64,000 bases of DNA from positions 7,761,563 through 7,825,562 of the forward strand of contig CM067348.1 in assembly GCA_034190875.2 (NCBI GenBank). Reading direction: 5' to 3'. Below the pieces are notes generated by a model. The model did no database searches. It had not been told where the DNA came from and saw nothing but the letters and a program-made list of their open reading frames with translations. The position numbers and the translations under genes are program-made. This DNA comes from Urechis unicinctus (lineage: Eukaryota; Annelida; Polychaeta; Xenopneusta; Urechidae). Positions 1 through 11,089 of the stretch are shown here, piece after piece. The stretch's first letter is position 1. Every line of letters begins with the position of its first letter.

Positions 1-3000
1 CGAGAATTAATAGTTTCCATAATGGCAGACTTTGTTCGGAAACGAACTATCGATGGCATTTATTGAAGAATAGTGTCGAGTGGTGGTAAGTTTTTTGGAG
101 CGAAAGGTCTATTTTTTGTAAAGGCTCTTGATATATGTTATTTTCTAGGTGCGAAATATAGCCCTTCAACCCAAACGAGAACACGCCGACTGTGTTTGAC
201 GAACTCTTCGTAACGGTATAAATTCATGTTACCGTTACACCGGAGCTAGGTTCGACTAAGGTAGAATTACGACTTACCTCATCGGGAGTCTTCCATGAAG
301 AAGCGCTTAAGTTGATTAAGTGACCTCAGACTGCCATAACGTCAAATAAAAAAATTACACAACATTCATATTTGCCAAGTTTTGCTGGGTCGGAATACTT
401 CCTCAGAGAACTTTCTTCATTATTCCATAGATGATAGTAGACGGATGAATAACTCGTGCTTTCTCGCGGTTATGTTATGGCGACGAGACTTTGGCGCGAG
501 TTAAGGTTCATTACTTCCGGTGTCTTGGTTGCACGTTGTTTACCGTTTTGTATCGTCGTTCTTTAGAGGTCTGTGTTCATCTTGGCATTCTTGATCTTTA
601 AAAACACTGGTGAGTAATTTCTAGTTTCACATTTAAATTATTTTGCCACCAAAAGCATTTGAAACATATTTATTTAAAAAGAAACCATACCGATACATTC
701 CATGAAGGGGGCGTTTCCCGCAACAAATTAAGGGACTCGAGTCAATGTTTGTAGGGCTCTGTCTAGCATGGCGTAAACATGGGAATTAATATTTCATTTA
801 CCAATGGCAATACAACCAAATTATAATGGGATGGGCTGTACAGCTATATGTATGGGTGATCGTAGCCTCGTCGTGCACGGCTAGGTGATCGTATCCTTGA
901 ATGAGTAGCCAATACCATGGATTGGATAGGATTGCCCAATTATATTATAGTTTTGATTTATTATGAACCCAATTACTTATTACTATAATCGGTTAAAAAA
1001 AAGTGCAATTGTAATCGTGGTCAGAGATTCTCAGATTGCAAATTTTGAAGGATCATATTTAGCAACAGCATTCTAAATCAGTGATGCATCCCACCCACCT
1101 AGAGCTGCATTACACTACCCATATCATAAATTGAAGTCATTATTTGATTCTATTTGCAGAAGATGTAGTGTACTATTGTGGAATGCTTCCTCAGAGAAGT
1201 GTAGGGGATTGTCGTTCCATGCAGTTCATAGGCCACTTAATATATGACATGTAAGAAAATTGTTTCGGGTATTTATTCTTCCAAGATTTTTGTTTCAGAG
1301 CACACTGGGTAACAGACTTCGGTAGAGGGGAGCTTGCCATCTTTGTTTATGCCTGAAAAATGTATAACGACACCCAAATTGCCATGTAGAAAGGAGCCAG
1401 CGAGTCTTCCAGAGTTAATTAAACATGTTTATTGCAAGTTTGGCTGCTTTTTACAAGGCTATTAAGATTTTAACAATTTGACAGAGCTTTCTCTTCACCT
1501 TTCTAACTGATTATTCTGCTTGCATTATATTGTTTCATTTTGTGGTTTTTCCATGATGGTGTGACTTTTCATGGAGAATCAGAAAAAATTACCACGGATA
1601 TCCTTGCAAGAGATGCCAAGGGGTGGTGTGTGGTGACGAGAGACGATTTGGTGATTGTGAAAATTAAATTATTCAACAATTTACTCCTGGATGCCTATTT
1701 TTTCACATTTCCTATATCAGAGGGAGGTTGTTTCTACCTCTATTTTTTCAGGGTCTTCAATTAATGGGAAATGACTTAAAATATATGCTAAATGTGCTCC
1801 CAGAGGCAAAACTGACCTGCGATAAAAAAATGCAGAAAATCATCTAGCTTCAGAAAATAATAACAAATAACTGATACAAGATAATTGCATGCAATTTTCA
1901 GGATGTATTTATTAGTATATAAGCTTACAATCAACATAGTACGCTTACAAGTAGTACAGATGGAATTATATGAAATTGACAAGCATTTAGTGTATGATTT
2001 TACATAAATACAAAAACGTTATGAAAGTGATAGAATTTGCCATGCCAACCATTATGCAACTACAAAAGGTATCAACATGAATTTTTCAGGACTTATTCTT
2101 TGTATCTAACTGTACATTCAAAATAGTATCAAGGACTTTTCAAAACAAGGATTTCTATATTTATCTGGACGTCAAATTTTCACTGAGAAAACACTTATCG
2201 GGCACATTCATACTGGACTTCCTACACCACCAAGCATCAATTAGAAGAAAGTTGCAAGAAGTAAGTATGAAACTTTCTTACATGGATTATCTTTTGATAA
2301 AGTACTTAGCAAACTTAAAGATAATAAACTCACATACACCATCATTCAGTTACTTGTAAATTAAAAAACGACAGACAGATATAGAAAGCGGTTGAATGAG
2401 TACTGATGTAACGACTGAATGAAAATTAATCCATGATTTAGCACTTGTAGGAAATCTCCCATCACACAAGCAATCTTTGAGTGGACTAAGCATTTGTATT
2501 AATCCGAGGACTGTGGAAAACAATTTAATAATATGTTTACAGAGGTTGATCAGTCATTGAAGCAATACCACCCATAAAGTCATTTTAAGTTTATGAAAAC
2601 AGTGGAATAATGTTTGCCCTTAGTTCAAGCTTATGTTACTTTTAAGCAACTTAGCACAAGATCAATTAATTACCATCAGAGTATGCTCATATTCATCTTC
2701 TTGATCTACTTATTTTACTATATATTCCACATCCTGCATAGCAACAAATATCATTGACCACCACTATTTTGATGGCTAAAATACATCACCACAAAGAGCT
2801 ATATTTAGTATCCTAGGAATAAAGATTTCTTACTAGGTGGTTAGAAAGCACAATTAGTAAATATTCACCATATACAAGGCATCCACTGCTTGATTCCAAA
2901 TTGAATAAGACATTCTGCAAATATATTGTACTACAATTTGTAGTTGTACAAGTCAAATTGGTAGATGCTACACCATATTTCTTCTCTTATATGCCTATAG

Positions 3001-3049
3001 GGGATGGTGGAAGCCTTTTAAACAACTTTTACCCGTTTAATGACTTAGC
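1..3049. other. Gene-free stretch
   Basis: No exon with a recognisable product or a coherent splice chain was found on either strand. The longest open frames are short, AT-rich and lack similarity I can name. It contains one copy of a dispersed repeat near the left edge, listed separately. Confidence 0.6.
38..262 (+). repeat. Dispersed repeat R1, left copy
   Basis: This stretch matches 62095–62330 in the same orientation. Shared blocks include GGCATTTATTGAAGAATAG, GTCGAGTGG-GGTAAGTTTT, a 'CTCGTGATATATGTT'-like block, and an end block reading ACCGTT followed by ACCGGAGCTA. Identity is interrupted by small indels. The distal end contains a short inverted repeat, AACGGTATA paired with TACCGTT. 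It is a transposon-like family of unknown class. Confidence 0.65.
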
Positions 3050-4371
3050 ATGGTGAGTCCAACAACATCCTGTATCCCCTCCAACACGGTTTCCGGAAGC
3101 AACGATCATGTGAGACCCAGCTGTTGGAGTTCACAAATGATATCATGACCAATCTCGAACAAGGCAAGCAAACAGACGTACTAGTAATGGACTTCTCAAA
3201 GGCCTTCGACAAAGTTTCCCACAGTCTATTACTCCATAAGCTTCACCACTACGGCATTCAAGACAACACCGTCAAGTGGCTACAGGCATTCCTCTCCAAC
3301 AGATCCCAAACAGTAGTCTTAGAAGGTCACTCTTCAAACACCGTCCCAGTCGAATCTGGCATTCCACAGGGCTCTGTTCTTGGTCCATCCCTGTTTCTCT
3401 ACTTCATTAACGACATACCTAGTACCATCAAATCTACAGTACGCCTTTTTGCTGATGACACCATAGTATACCTGGCCATCACCTCCGAGAAGACATAGAC
3501 AAACTTGCAAAATGGGAACAAAAATGGAAAATTTCACTCCCAGAAATGCCAAGTCTTGACAATCTCCAAGAAGAAACATCCAATCAAGTATGACTACAAA
3601 CTTAATAACCACTTACTAGAACATGTCGACTCGGCGAAATACCTAGGATGCACCATCAACTCCGAACTGAACTGGAGGCAACACATCAATTCTATATCAG
3701 GCAAACAAGACCATCAGTTTCCTGAGAAGAAATCTAAACATCTCATCTACCTCTATAAAACAACAAGCATACTTCAGCCTAATCAGACCTTCAGTAGAAT
3801 AATATGCAAGCGTAGTGTGGGACCCTCATGAGAAAGGTGACATCCAATGCCTGGAAAAGGTACAACAAAGAGCAGCCCGTTTTGTAAAAAATCGATACCA
3901 TAACCGGTCAAGCGTTACAGACATGTTGGAGGACCTTAAGTGGAAGTCACTGGAACAACGGTGTAAAGAGACAAGACTAGCTATGATGTTTAAAATCACA
4001 AATGACAGTATATGTATCAACAAATCCAAGTACCTCATCCCGCCAACAAGAACCTCAAGACACAGTCCATCTCATGCTTTCCAGATACTTCCATCCAGAA
4101 CAGAATGCCACAAGCAATCATTTTTCCCGAGAACCATCAGAGACTGGAATCTGCTAGATACCTCCGTCGTGTCAGTTGGCACAGTTGACGCTTTCAAGAC
4201 TCAACTTGCCACCTACTTTCCCTAACTCCTAATTTTTCTACTTTTTAAACTCTTCACTGTACATTATTCTCACTTTTTACTTTATATTTCCTCTCTCATT
4301 GCGCAACCTAATTGGCAAAAGTCTTCAACCTATTGAAGTTGGCCATATAATGGAAGAAGAAGAAGAAGTAG
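3050..4371 (+). mobile_element. 5'-truncated, frameshifted non-LTR (LINE) retrotransposon
   Basis: The fragment encodes the reverse transcriptase and C-terminal region of a jockey/CR1-like non-LTR element. The frame entering at about 3065 reads into 3124–3498 and carries RT motifs typical of the group: LQHGFRK, the DFSKAFDKV block, SGIPQGSVLGP and the catalytic FADDT. The frame then breaks near 3499 and resumes at about 3505–3831 (KYLGCTI thumb motif) and again at 3815–4225 (VQQRAARFV and ending DAFKTQL), so at least two frameshifts inactivate it. The 5' half (endonuclease) is absent. The element ends at a short (GAA)n tail at about 4350–4370, as expected of target-primed insertion. It is a dead copy; clade assignment is approximate. 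Confidence 0.9.
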
Positions 4372-4664
4372 CTTCAAGTGACAGTAACACTAACATACTG
4401 CCTAAGACACTGGCCTGCAAGTTATTAGTTAATCGGACTGAGACCCACTTTAAATTTCAGATTCAATAGATCATGTACATCAAATAGTTAATAGAAATGC
4501 GTAGTTGTATATCGTCAAACATTCATCAACTACATACTGTAAAGACTAACCAAAAATAAATAATAACATACCTGAATTGAATTAGCTACGGGTAAAACTT
4601 CACAACAAATTCGCGCGGCAATGGTGAAATGTCATTGACGACCAGACGCCGGAAGTAAGTAACC

Positions 4665-5243
4665 TTAAAGAGACTGTTCAGCCCCATATAAGAAAAGTGG
4701 TTGCCTAGCAAGCTGCTTGGTAACAGCACCTTGGAAACCAAAAATGTTACATTTTCGGACTTTCAGTCGCTACGCGGCGCTGTGGTCTCGGAAAAAAGAT
4801 CCTTACTTCGGCTGTCGCCATTTATGTTGTCGGACATTATCCTTCTTGCTTGTCGGTCTAATGTGTGCACAATTATGCCCACAACTTGAATGAGTGAAGA
4901 TTTAATGAAATCTACATTATGTAACTAAAGCGGAAGAATACACATCGTTAGCGAGGTAAATTCAGAGCGCGTTATGATTTACAGCTAACATTCGTGTAGT
5001 TCATGGTTTTAGGGAGGCACCGTTATCGATGGAACGACATAACTGAATAAAACAGATCTCCACAGTATATCATGAATATTTCCAGTCAAATAATAATGTT
5101 AAAAACTTATCAACATAACTTCCATCATGTAAACTCGGCGGCACAAATTAGAAGATGTCATTACTTACGTCTGCGTTAATCGTAGTAATGTAATAACGAA
5201 ATGATCCCTGATTGCCTTATATGTGGCTGAACAGTCTCTTTAA
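4665..5243. mobile_element. MITE with 28-bp terminal inverted repeats bounded by TTAA
   Basis: The left end (4665–4683) begins TTAAAGAGACTGTTCAGCC and the right end (5225–5243) is its exact reverse complement. Pairing continues to about 28 bp with one mismatch (CATATAAG against CTTATATG). TTAA at both outer edges fits a piggyBac-type target, although TTAA could instead be part of the inverted repeat. No transposase frame is present in the 579 bp, so it is non-autonomous. A diverged inverted copy lies at 51534–52017. Confidence 0.85.
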
Positions 5244-6592
5244 GATCGCGTAAAAGCTGTGCGTCACAACATCGTACCGTTGAGCCAATCAAAGTTGGCG
5301 ATCCGTCTACGATGATCTATGATTATTCATATAGTCTAGTGCAGGGCGATAAATGAGCATCTGAGGGCCGGGACTAGCACAAACGATCCCGTTCTCGGGA
5401 TAGTCAGCCCACGATTATTCATAAACGCGGCGTTCCATCCCAGCATAATGCCTCCTATAGCGTCATAGCAATACTCTGCCCTACTGTTGTAAATCGTGGT
5501 TTATATGTTACGCCCCAGGGGTTTAATATAACATGAAACCTGGGCGTTGCTGAGTTAGCAGCAGTTACCTTCAGCTGGAAGGAGACAAACGAAATTGTAA
5601 GGGGGAAAACTATAGAAGTAATTTATTATATAAACAAAATACAAAAGGGACAGAACCTTAATTATTTCACACCAGACAGCAAACAACGTCAGGAACCAAA
5701 AATGGCACATCAACCGATACAACCAGAAATATAGATTTACAACATCGACAAAAGCAACAACTAAGAATTATTATACACAGAGGATAGTTCAACGACAAAT
5801 GACCAAATATAACCTCTACGCCATGACAACAAGGTAGAACACTCACTAGACCAAGAGAGCGGCGATAACGATATCTTGCTTCCACGAATTCAAAAACCAC
5901 GAGTCTTGAAACGCGCCAACTCGCGCTTATTTAAAATAGAACTATGTAAACAAAACTAATATTAATACAACCAGACAACTAAATAACAAAGGTGAAAGAC
6001 TCTAACTAAGGTGGGAAATACTCAAGGTAGACAATATATAGCAATGAAAACCAACATAAATAATTAACATAAAGACATAATGAATATAACCAGGTATCAA
6101 CCAGATGGCACTATTTGATTGCAGCGCCGAGTTCAAGCCTCCATGAGCTGTCACACGGTTATAACTTTATTACATTATTTCCGGTGGGGTAACTAACCGA
6201 AAATGGGAGAGGAAATAGAGGGTGCAACCTCCCTCTTTCTTACATATACGCGGAATCTGCTACGCACTAATCATTTTCTCCCGCAAGGGGCCGCTTCCTG
6301 TCCCTACAGCATACCAGTGCGAGAGAGCGCGTCACATTTCGGGCGAAAATGACGCTCACGGTTAACCACGAATTGTGGTGCCTTCTCGAATAGTCTACTA
6401 GCTCCGGTCGAACGGGTATATAAACTCAGACGACACGTCTTGTAGAGCTAATAGTCTACCTGCTGCGATAGCCGTGCACAACGATGATATAAATATGTAC
6501 CATCAATAAGACATAAGACGTAAGACGCATATGCAGGAAGGAACTGCTCGATATCTGCGGGTCACTCTTATCATATCTTACGTCGAGCGCTG
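5244..6592. other. Gene-free spacer with weak similarity to 14.3–15.1 kb
   Basis: No coding exon is supported. Parts of 5.5–6.3 kb resemble 14.3–15.1 kb, for example AGATGGCACTATTTGATTGC near 6100 against the same block near 14718. Either the segmental duplication extends this far or a dispersed element sits in both places. A motif GCTCCGGTCGAACGG occurs at about 6401, the reverse complement of the R1 end block. Confidence 0.45.
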
Positions 6593-6603
6593 CTACGAGT
6601 ACG

Positions 6604-9545
6604 ATGGCCATTGTAAGTGGAACAAAAAGTTACTTTTTATTTTTATTTTTAAAAGGTACATTTCATTTTTTAAAGTCAATTAGAAAAAAAGTTATTGATG
6701 TTTCAAATTCCATGGTATTGCTCGGTTTTGTGCCAGAATTCTACGGTAAGGGATAACAGACACTTTTCATTTCTCATATTTAGAATATCATAGTGAAATT
6801 ATACCACAAGAAATGCATAATCTTGAGACTTCTAATAATTTGTTATGCAAAGGGTGCTTTTAGTCCCAAGCGAAGTTCTTGTGAGGAAATAACTTTTTTA
6901 ACATTGACGCACAGGTGATCGCATGTGGGTCAAAATCTCAGTACATATCGTCATTTCACAATATATGATAGGGTGAGACTAAGACTATGTTCACTTGATC
7001 ACACAGGTCGAGGCCCTTAATCTTCCTGCTTTAATAGTCATTCTTGTATTATTCTGTAAGATAAAGTACGGTATGATGTCTATTTTCAGGATGAAAAAGA
7101 AGGGGTTGTTGGGGTCAAGCCGACCCCAGATGGTGGTACAAAGGGGGTTTATCCAATACCAAAGGGTGTTACCCCATTCCTGAATGGTGGACAACCACCA
7201 ACAGCAAATCGTGTAAGTCAATTGTGTAAGTCTATGTACCAGTTTGAGTGTTGACACGATAAAAATTGAAGGGATCATTTAAGTGGAACAACATTGTTTT
7301 AGTTGTGTTTTAAGACAAGCTGTTCACCCAAATTCTTTTACAGATGTAGCACAATTACCTCGTTGTATACTCAGCATACATGCACTCAATCCAACATCCC
7401 CTATGATAAGACCAAAAGGGATATGTAAATACTGCAAACCTCTGTCTCTTTGGAACCAAAAATAATGATATACCATAACCCCTTCTTATTGTTGATATAA
7501 TATCATGATCCCCTCAAAATGTACAAACAAGGTGTCTTTAGATATTTTGTTATCTCGATATGTTCATTAATGTTGTGTGGTTTATGGAAGATCGTAATTG
7601 TCTGAAATTGCGTGATAAAGCTCTTGGCATGTTAACTGTGGTATTTGATATTAGTAATTCTTGTTGCGACAGAATGCTGAACCAGGTTCACTCCTGTCTT
7701 CCACCAGGCTGGAAAATGATCCACAGGCGGACATTGACAAATGCCAAGGTAAGTTCATCTGGACAGAAATATATTACTATGATGATGTGTAGTCATTACT
7801 TTGAATGTTTTCATTTGGGATAACCATTTGAATGTTGACATTTGTCATTAAATTGCTGCTTCATAGTATTTGTATTAAATCTTGTTCATATCAGGAGAAA
7901 TGAAACCTAAACGGACAAGCACTTTGGGGACCAATGAAGAAAACCGTTTTCTGACTGATACACCAACTAGAAGTAAAGGTGATGAAGATGAAGCGGTTAC
8001 AAAAGGTTGTAAGCGGGCCCTTTTCTGCTTTCTATTATTGAACAGTGACTTATTGATACATTGCTTGAGTGCTTTCTGGCATATCCTGGCATGTTGTCTG
8101 TGTGGTATCTCACAGGGAAGGGTGTTCTTTGGCCCATGCATGCCCTAACTGTTCTCAAGTGGTGGCTGCCATTCATTGTCTTAATTTGGGTCGTTCCACC
8201 ATCAGCAGGTGAGTCATATGTCAATCACAGGCGAGTCAATTACAACATGTCATATCAAATTTCGTAAGTTTTTTTTATATAGAAGCAGCTGCTTCTTGTC
8301 CCAAGTGAAAAGAGTACCAGTGTTCTATGGGATATCTTTTGATTCTGGGTGTAATAAAATGCAATTATTTCTACAGCTGTTTCAGCATTTACCAACGTCA
8401 CTGGACCAACTCACATATATGCTGGATGCACTTACCGTTGGCGTTGTGAAAACAATGCTGCTGAGAATCTAAGCTGGTTTCAAGGCTGGGGAAGCGACAA
8501 AAAACAATCAACCCCTCTGCTAGGTTTGAGATTGATGGACCCTCAAGGAGGCGCCCATCGGGTGTACTGTCTTCAACACTGACAATTAGGAATGTGTCAG
8601 AGGAGGATGTCACAATCTCCTGTTATGATGGCGTAGGTCACAGTGGAAGTATGCATAAGGTGGAAGTACTGCCCAGTAAGTGAGTCATTGATGAATGTAT
8701 TTTATAGTCACTAAACAATGTAACATTTATTGTTGATGCATGGATATGTCCAAATCCCTCTTTTATTTATATTAACTTATGCGTTACTAACTGAACACAC
8801 CTGTATCGCATGGTTTTCAGGAGTATCATGTGGCTCCTTAACCCCACCTGATGACATGTGGTCGGAATACCACTGCGACCATGTAACAGTCGGCTGCAAG
8901 AACAACTCTGGCTCCTGGTTGCTGCAGTGCTTAAATGGTACATGGCAGGGTCAATACGGGCCCTGCCATGAAATGGGTAAGTCAATATTGAAGAAGTAAT
9001 CTCGAATTAATTAATGTGAAGTTGACCATGTCCTATATAAGTCTCTTGAACCCCAAGATAATACTATATTAACTTGGGTGTTCAGCATTATTTAGAATTT
9101 CTCAAGAAGCAAATTTAATCCCCATTTGTTAGTTCAAAGATGTCAGGAAGTCAATAGGCATGAGTTTGCAATCATTTTTATTTGTAGTAATTTAATTAAA
9201 AATATCATTGGAGGTATAAAATAACAAATTTTTCAATTTATTGTTTAATTCAGTTACTATATCAGTTTATGATAAATGTGAGTCTCATAAAGGATAAACA
9301 AAGCTGTGCAAGATAATATCTGATGCATTTGTTTTGCAGAAACACCAAATGATTGTACCTGGCAGATTGTTGTTGCTGTTGTATCATCTTCAGTGGTTAC
9401 CTTCATTGAGGTTGTTGTTGTGGTTGTGGTCGTTGTGATATGCAAGAGACGGCGTAAAACATTGAATTCCATGAAGGAGAAAGAAAAAGCAGATTGTGAC
9501 GACAGCGACCAGGTCAACAGAGAACAAACGACCGTAAAATTGTAA
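6604..9545 (+). pseudogene. Ig/CCP membrane protein gene, copy A (frameshifted)
   Basis: Eight exons parallel those of copy B: 6604–6612, 7090–7212, 7673–7748, 7895–8005, 8116–8208, 8386–8675, 8821–8976 and 9340–9545. Splice sites and phases match copy B, including phase-1 joins around the Ig, CCP and transmembrane exons. Exon 6 is 290 nt, so the frame used by the first half of the Ig domain runs into TGA before the second half (NPSARFEIDG...), which is open in another frame. Exon 2 lacks a 69-nt segment present in copy B. The CCP exon (five cysteines, CLNGTW core) and the final exon (about 22-residue hydrophobic span, then KRRRK and a short tail, TAA at 9543) are open. The signal-like exon around ATG 8136 is also intact. 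It is either a recent pseudogene or an intact gene with one assembly indel. Confidence 0.65.
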
Positions 9546-11089
9546 TATATTTCAATGCATTTCAAAGCAATGCTTAGATGGATACAATATCCCAGAGCTG
9601 TAAGAATATGTTGTTATTGTTGTATTTGAATATGCTACAATATGTTACTTCAGCATCTTTCTGATGAATCATAAAATTGTAATATGTTTAAATTGACTTC
9701 ATTAATAGAGCACTTTTGTCAACTTAGGGTGTTGTTGAGGATTGGATATCCAAAAATTAAACATTTGCATTGTGATGTATTTACTACTTTTTTCTTCTTT
9801 GGGAGTAATGTTCATAATTGTCATGATTTAGGCATGTTCCATTAGACGCAATATGTATAATTTTTACTTTCTATCAGTGCTGTTCCTTGCAGTTGAATAA
9901 ATTAACTGGTCAATCCTGGTTCACAGTTTTTCTTTGTGCAATTAATGCAATTTGATTGACTCGGGTTGTGCCAGTAGTAAATAGATACGCACAAAAATAT
10001 TTCCATTGATATCAAAATCATATTTACAAAACTTAATTTCTGTTTTATCTTTGCAACAGACTGACCCCTGCACACTTTGTCCCATACACCAGTTCGCCAT
10101 TTAAAATATTAGGCGAGATGAAATTAAAGCTAAAAAACAATGGTTCAATTGCTCGTACTGAATGTCACATATACATCACGTTCAACAATATTTTCTAAAA
10201 CAAACCACCAAAACATTGTTTTAACTTTGTAAAGAACAAACTTACCAACACTGGATTACCACAAACCCCTCCTAGGAACACATTTATTCCCCATTTCCAA
10301 CAGAGACAACATGATCGTGGGTGTTGCTTGGCTAGTTTGGAGTTCTCGTTTTGCCAGAATCTGAACCTCTTAGATTGAGATTAGAATTACCATCAGCACT
10401 ACACAGGTCTATCAAACATGACACACTCTGGGACCTACAAACACAAAGGCGTTTGTCTGAGAACCGCTGAGGATATGTTTTAATTTAAATCGTGACCCAA
10501 TTCCACAAGACAAGTTGTTTATCAAATATATTGTTTGACGATTAGCAGTGTATTTTGAAAGCAACTATGTATCATTGTATTCTCTGCATTACCGATCTTA
10601 GACGTGATTTGATGAATTATATCACAAATATAGTTGATACATCAATGCATTTGTATTATTTCTCAACAATACACCAAACAATTTGTAAGTCATGATTTTC
10701 TATTTGGGATTAAACCCTATTAGGGAATTTTCACAGATCACACACAAACCGGTCCGCTTTATACACCAATGCTTGTGATAAACTGATGCAGCAGAAATGA
10801 TAGGACACACCACCTCAGGTACAAAGAGTTCCGCAGAAACTTTAAGAATTGGATGACTTGCACACGGAAAATTAATAGGCCAGCGTCTACAGATTGATGT
10901 GGTGAAAAGTGAGTGGTGAATAAATAATGAGTAGTCTTTGAGGGGAAATGAGGCATACGTTGGTAGGCATTATTGATGATGAGTGTGTGAATAGATGAAA
11001 AGATGAAATTATGTGAATGATTGGAATGGCCGTATGCTGGAGATGGTACAGGGGTGTTGATTTAAAGGAATCCTAAGCCTGTCCATCTG

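Noticed and set aside
6995..7183. Frame with a hydrophobic LPALIVILVLF stretch followed by basic residues
   Set aside because: Tempting as a transmembrane exon, but it lies in intron 1 of the Ig/CCP gene and the overlapping acid frame (DEKEGVVGV) shows more synonymous differences between copies, so that frame is preferred.
7560..7823. 87-aa + strand frame conserved in both duplication copies (7560 and 16777)
   Set aside because: Most of it is intron; only the in-phase NAEPGSLL exon in a different frame fits the Ig/CCP gene. Conservation here reflects recent duplication.
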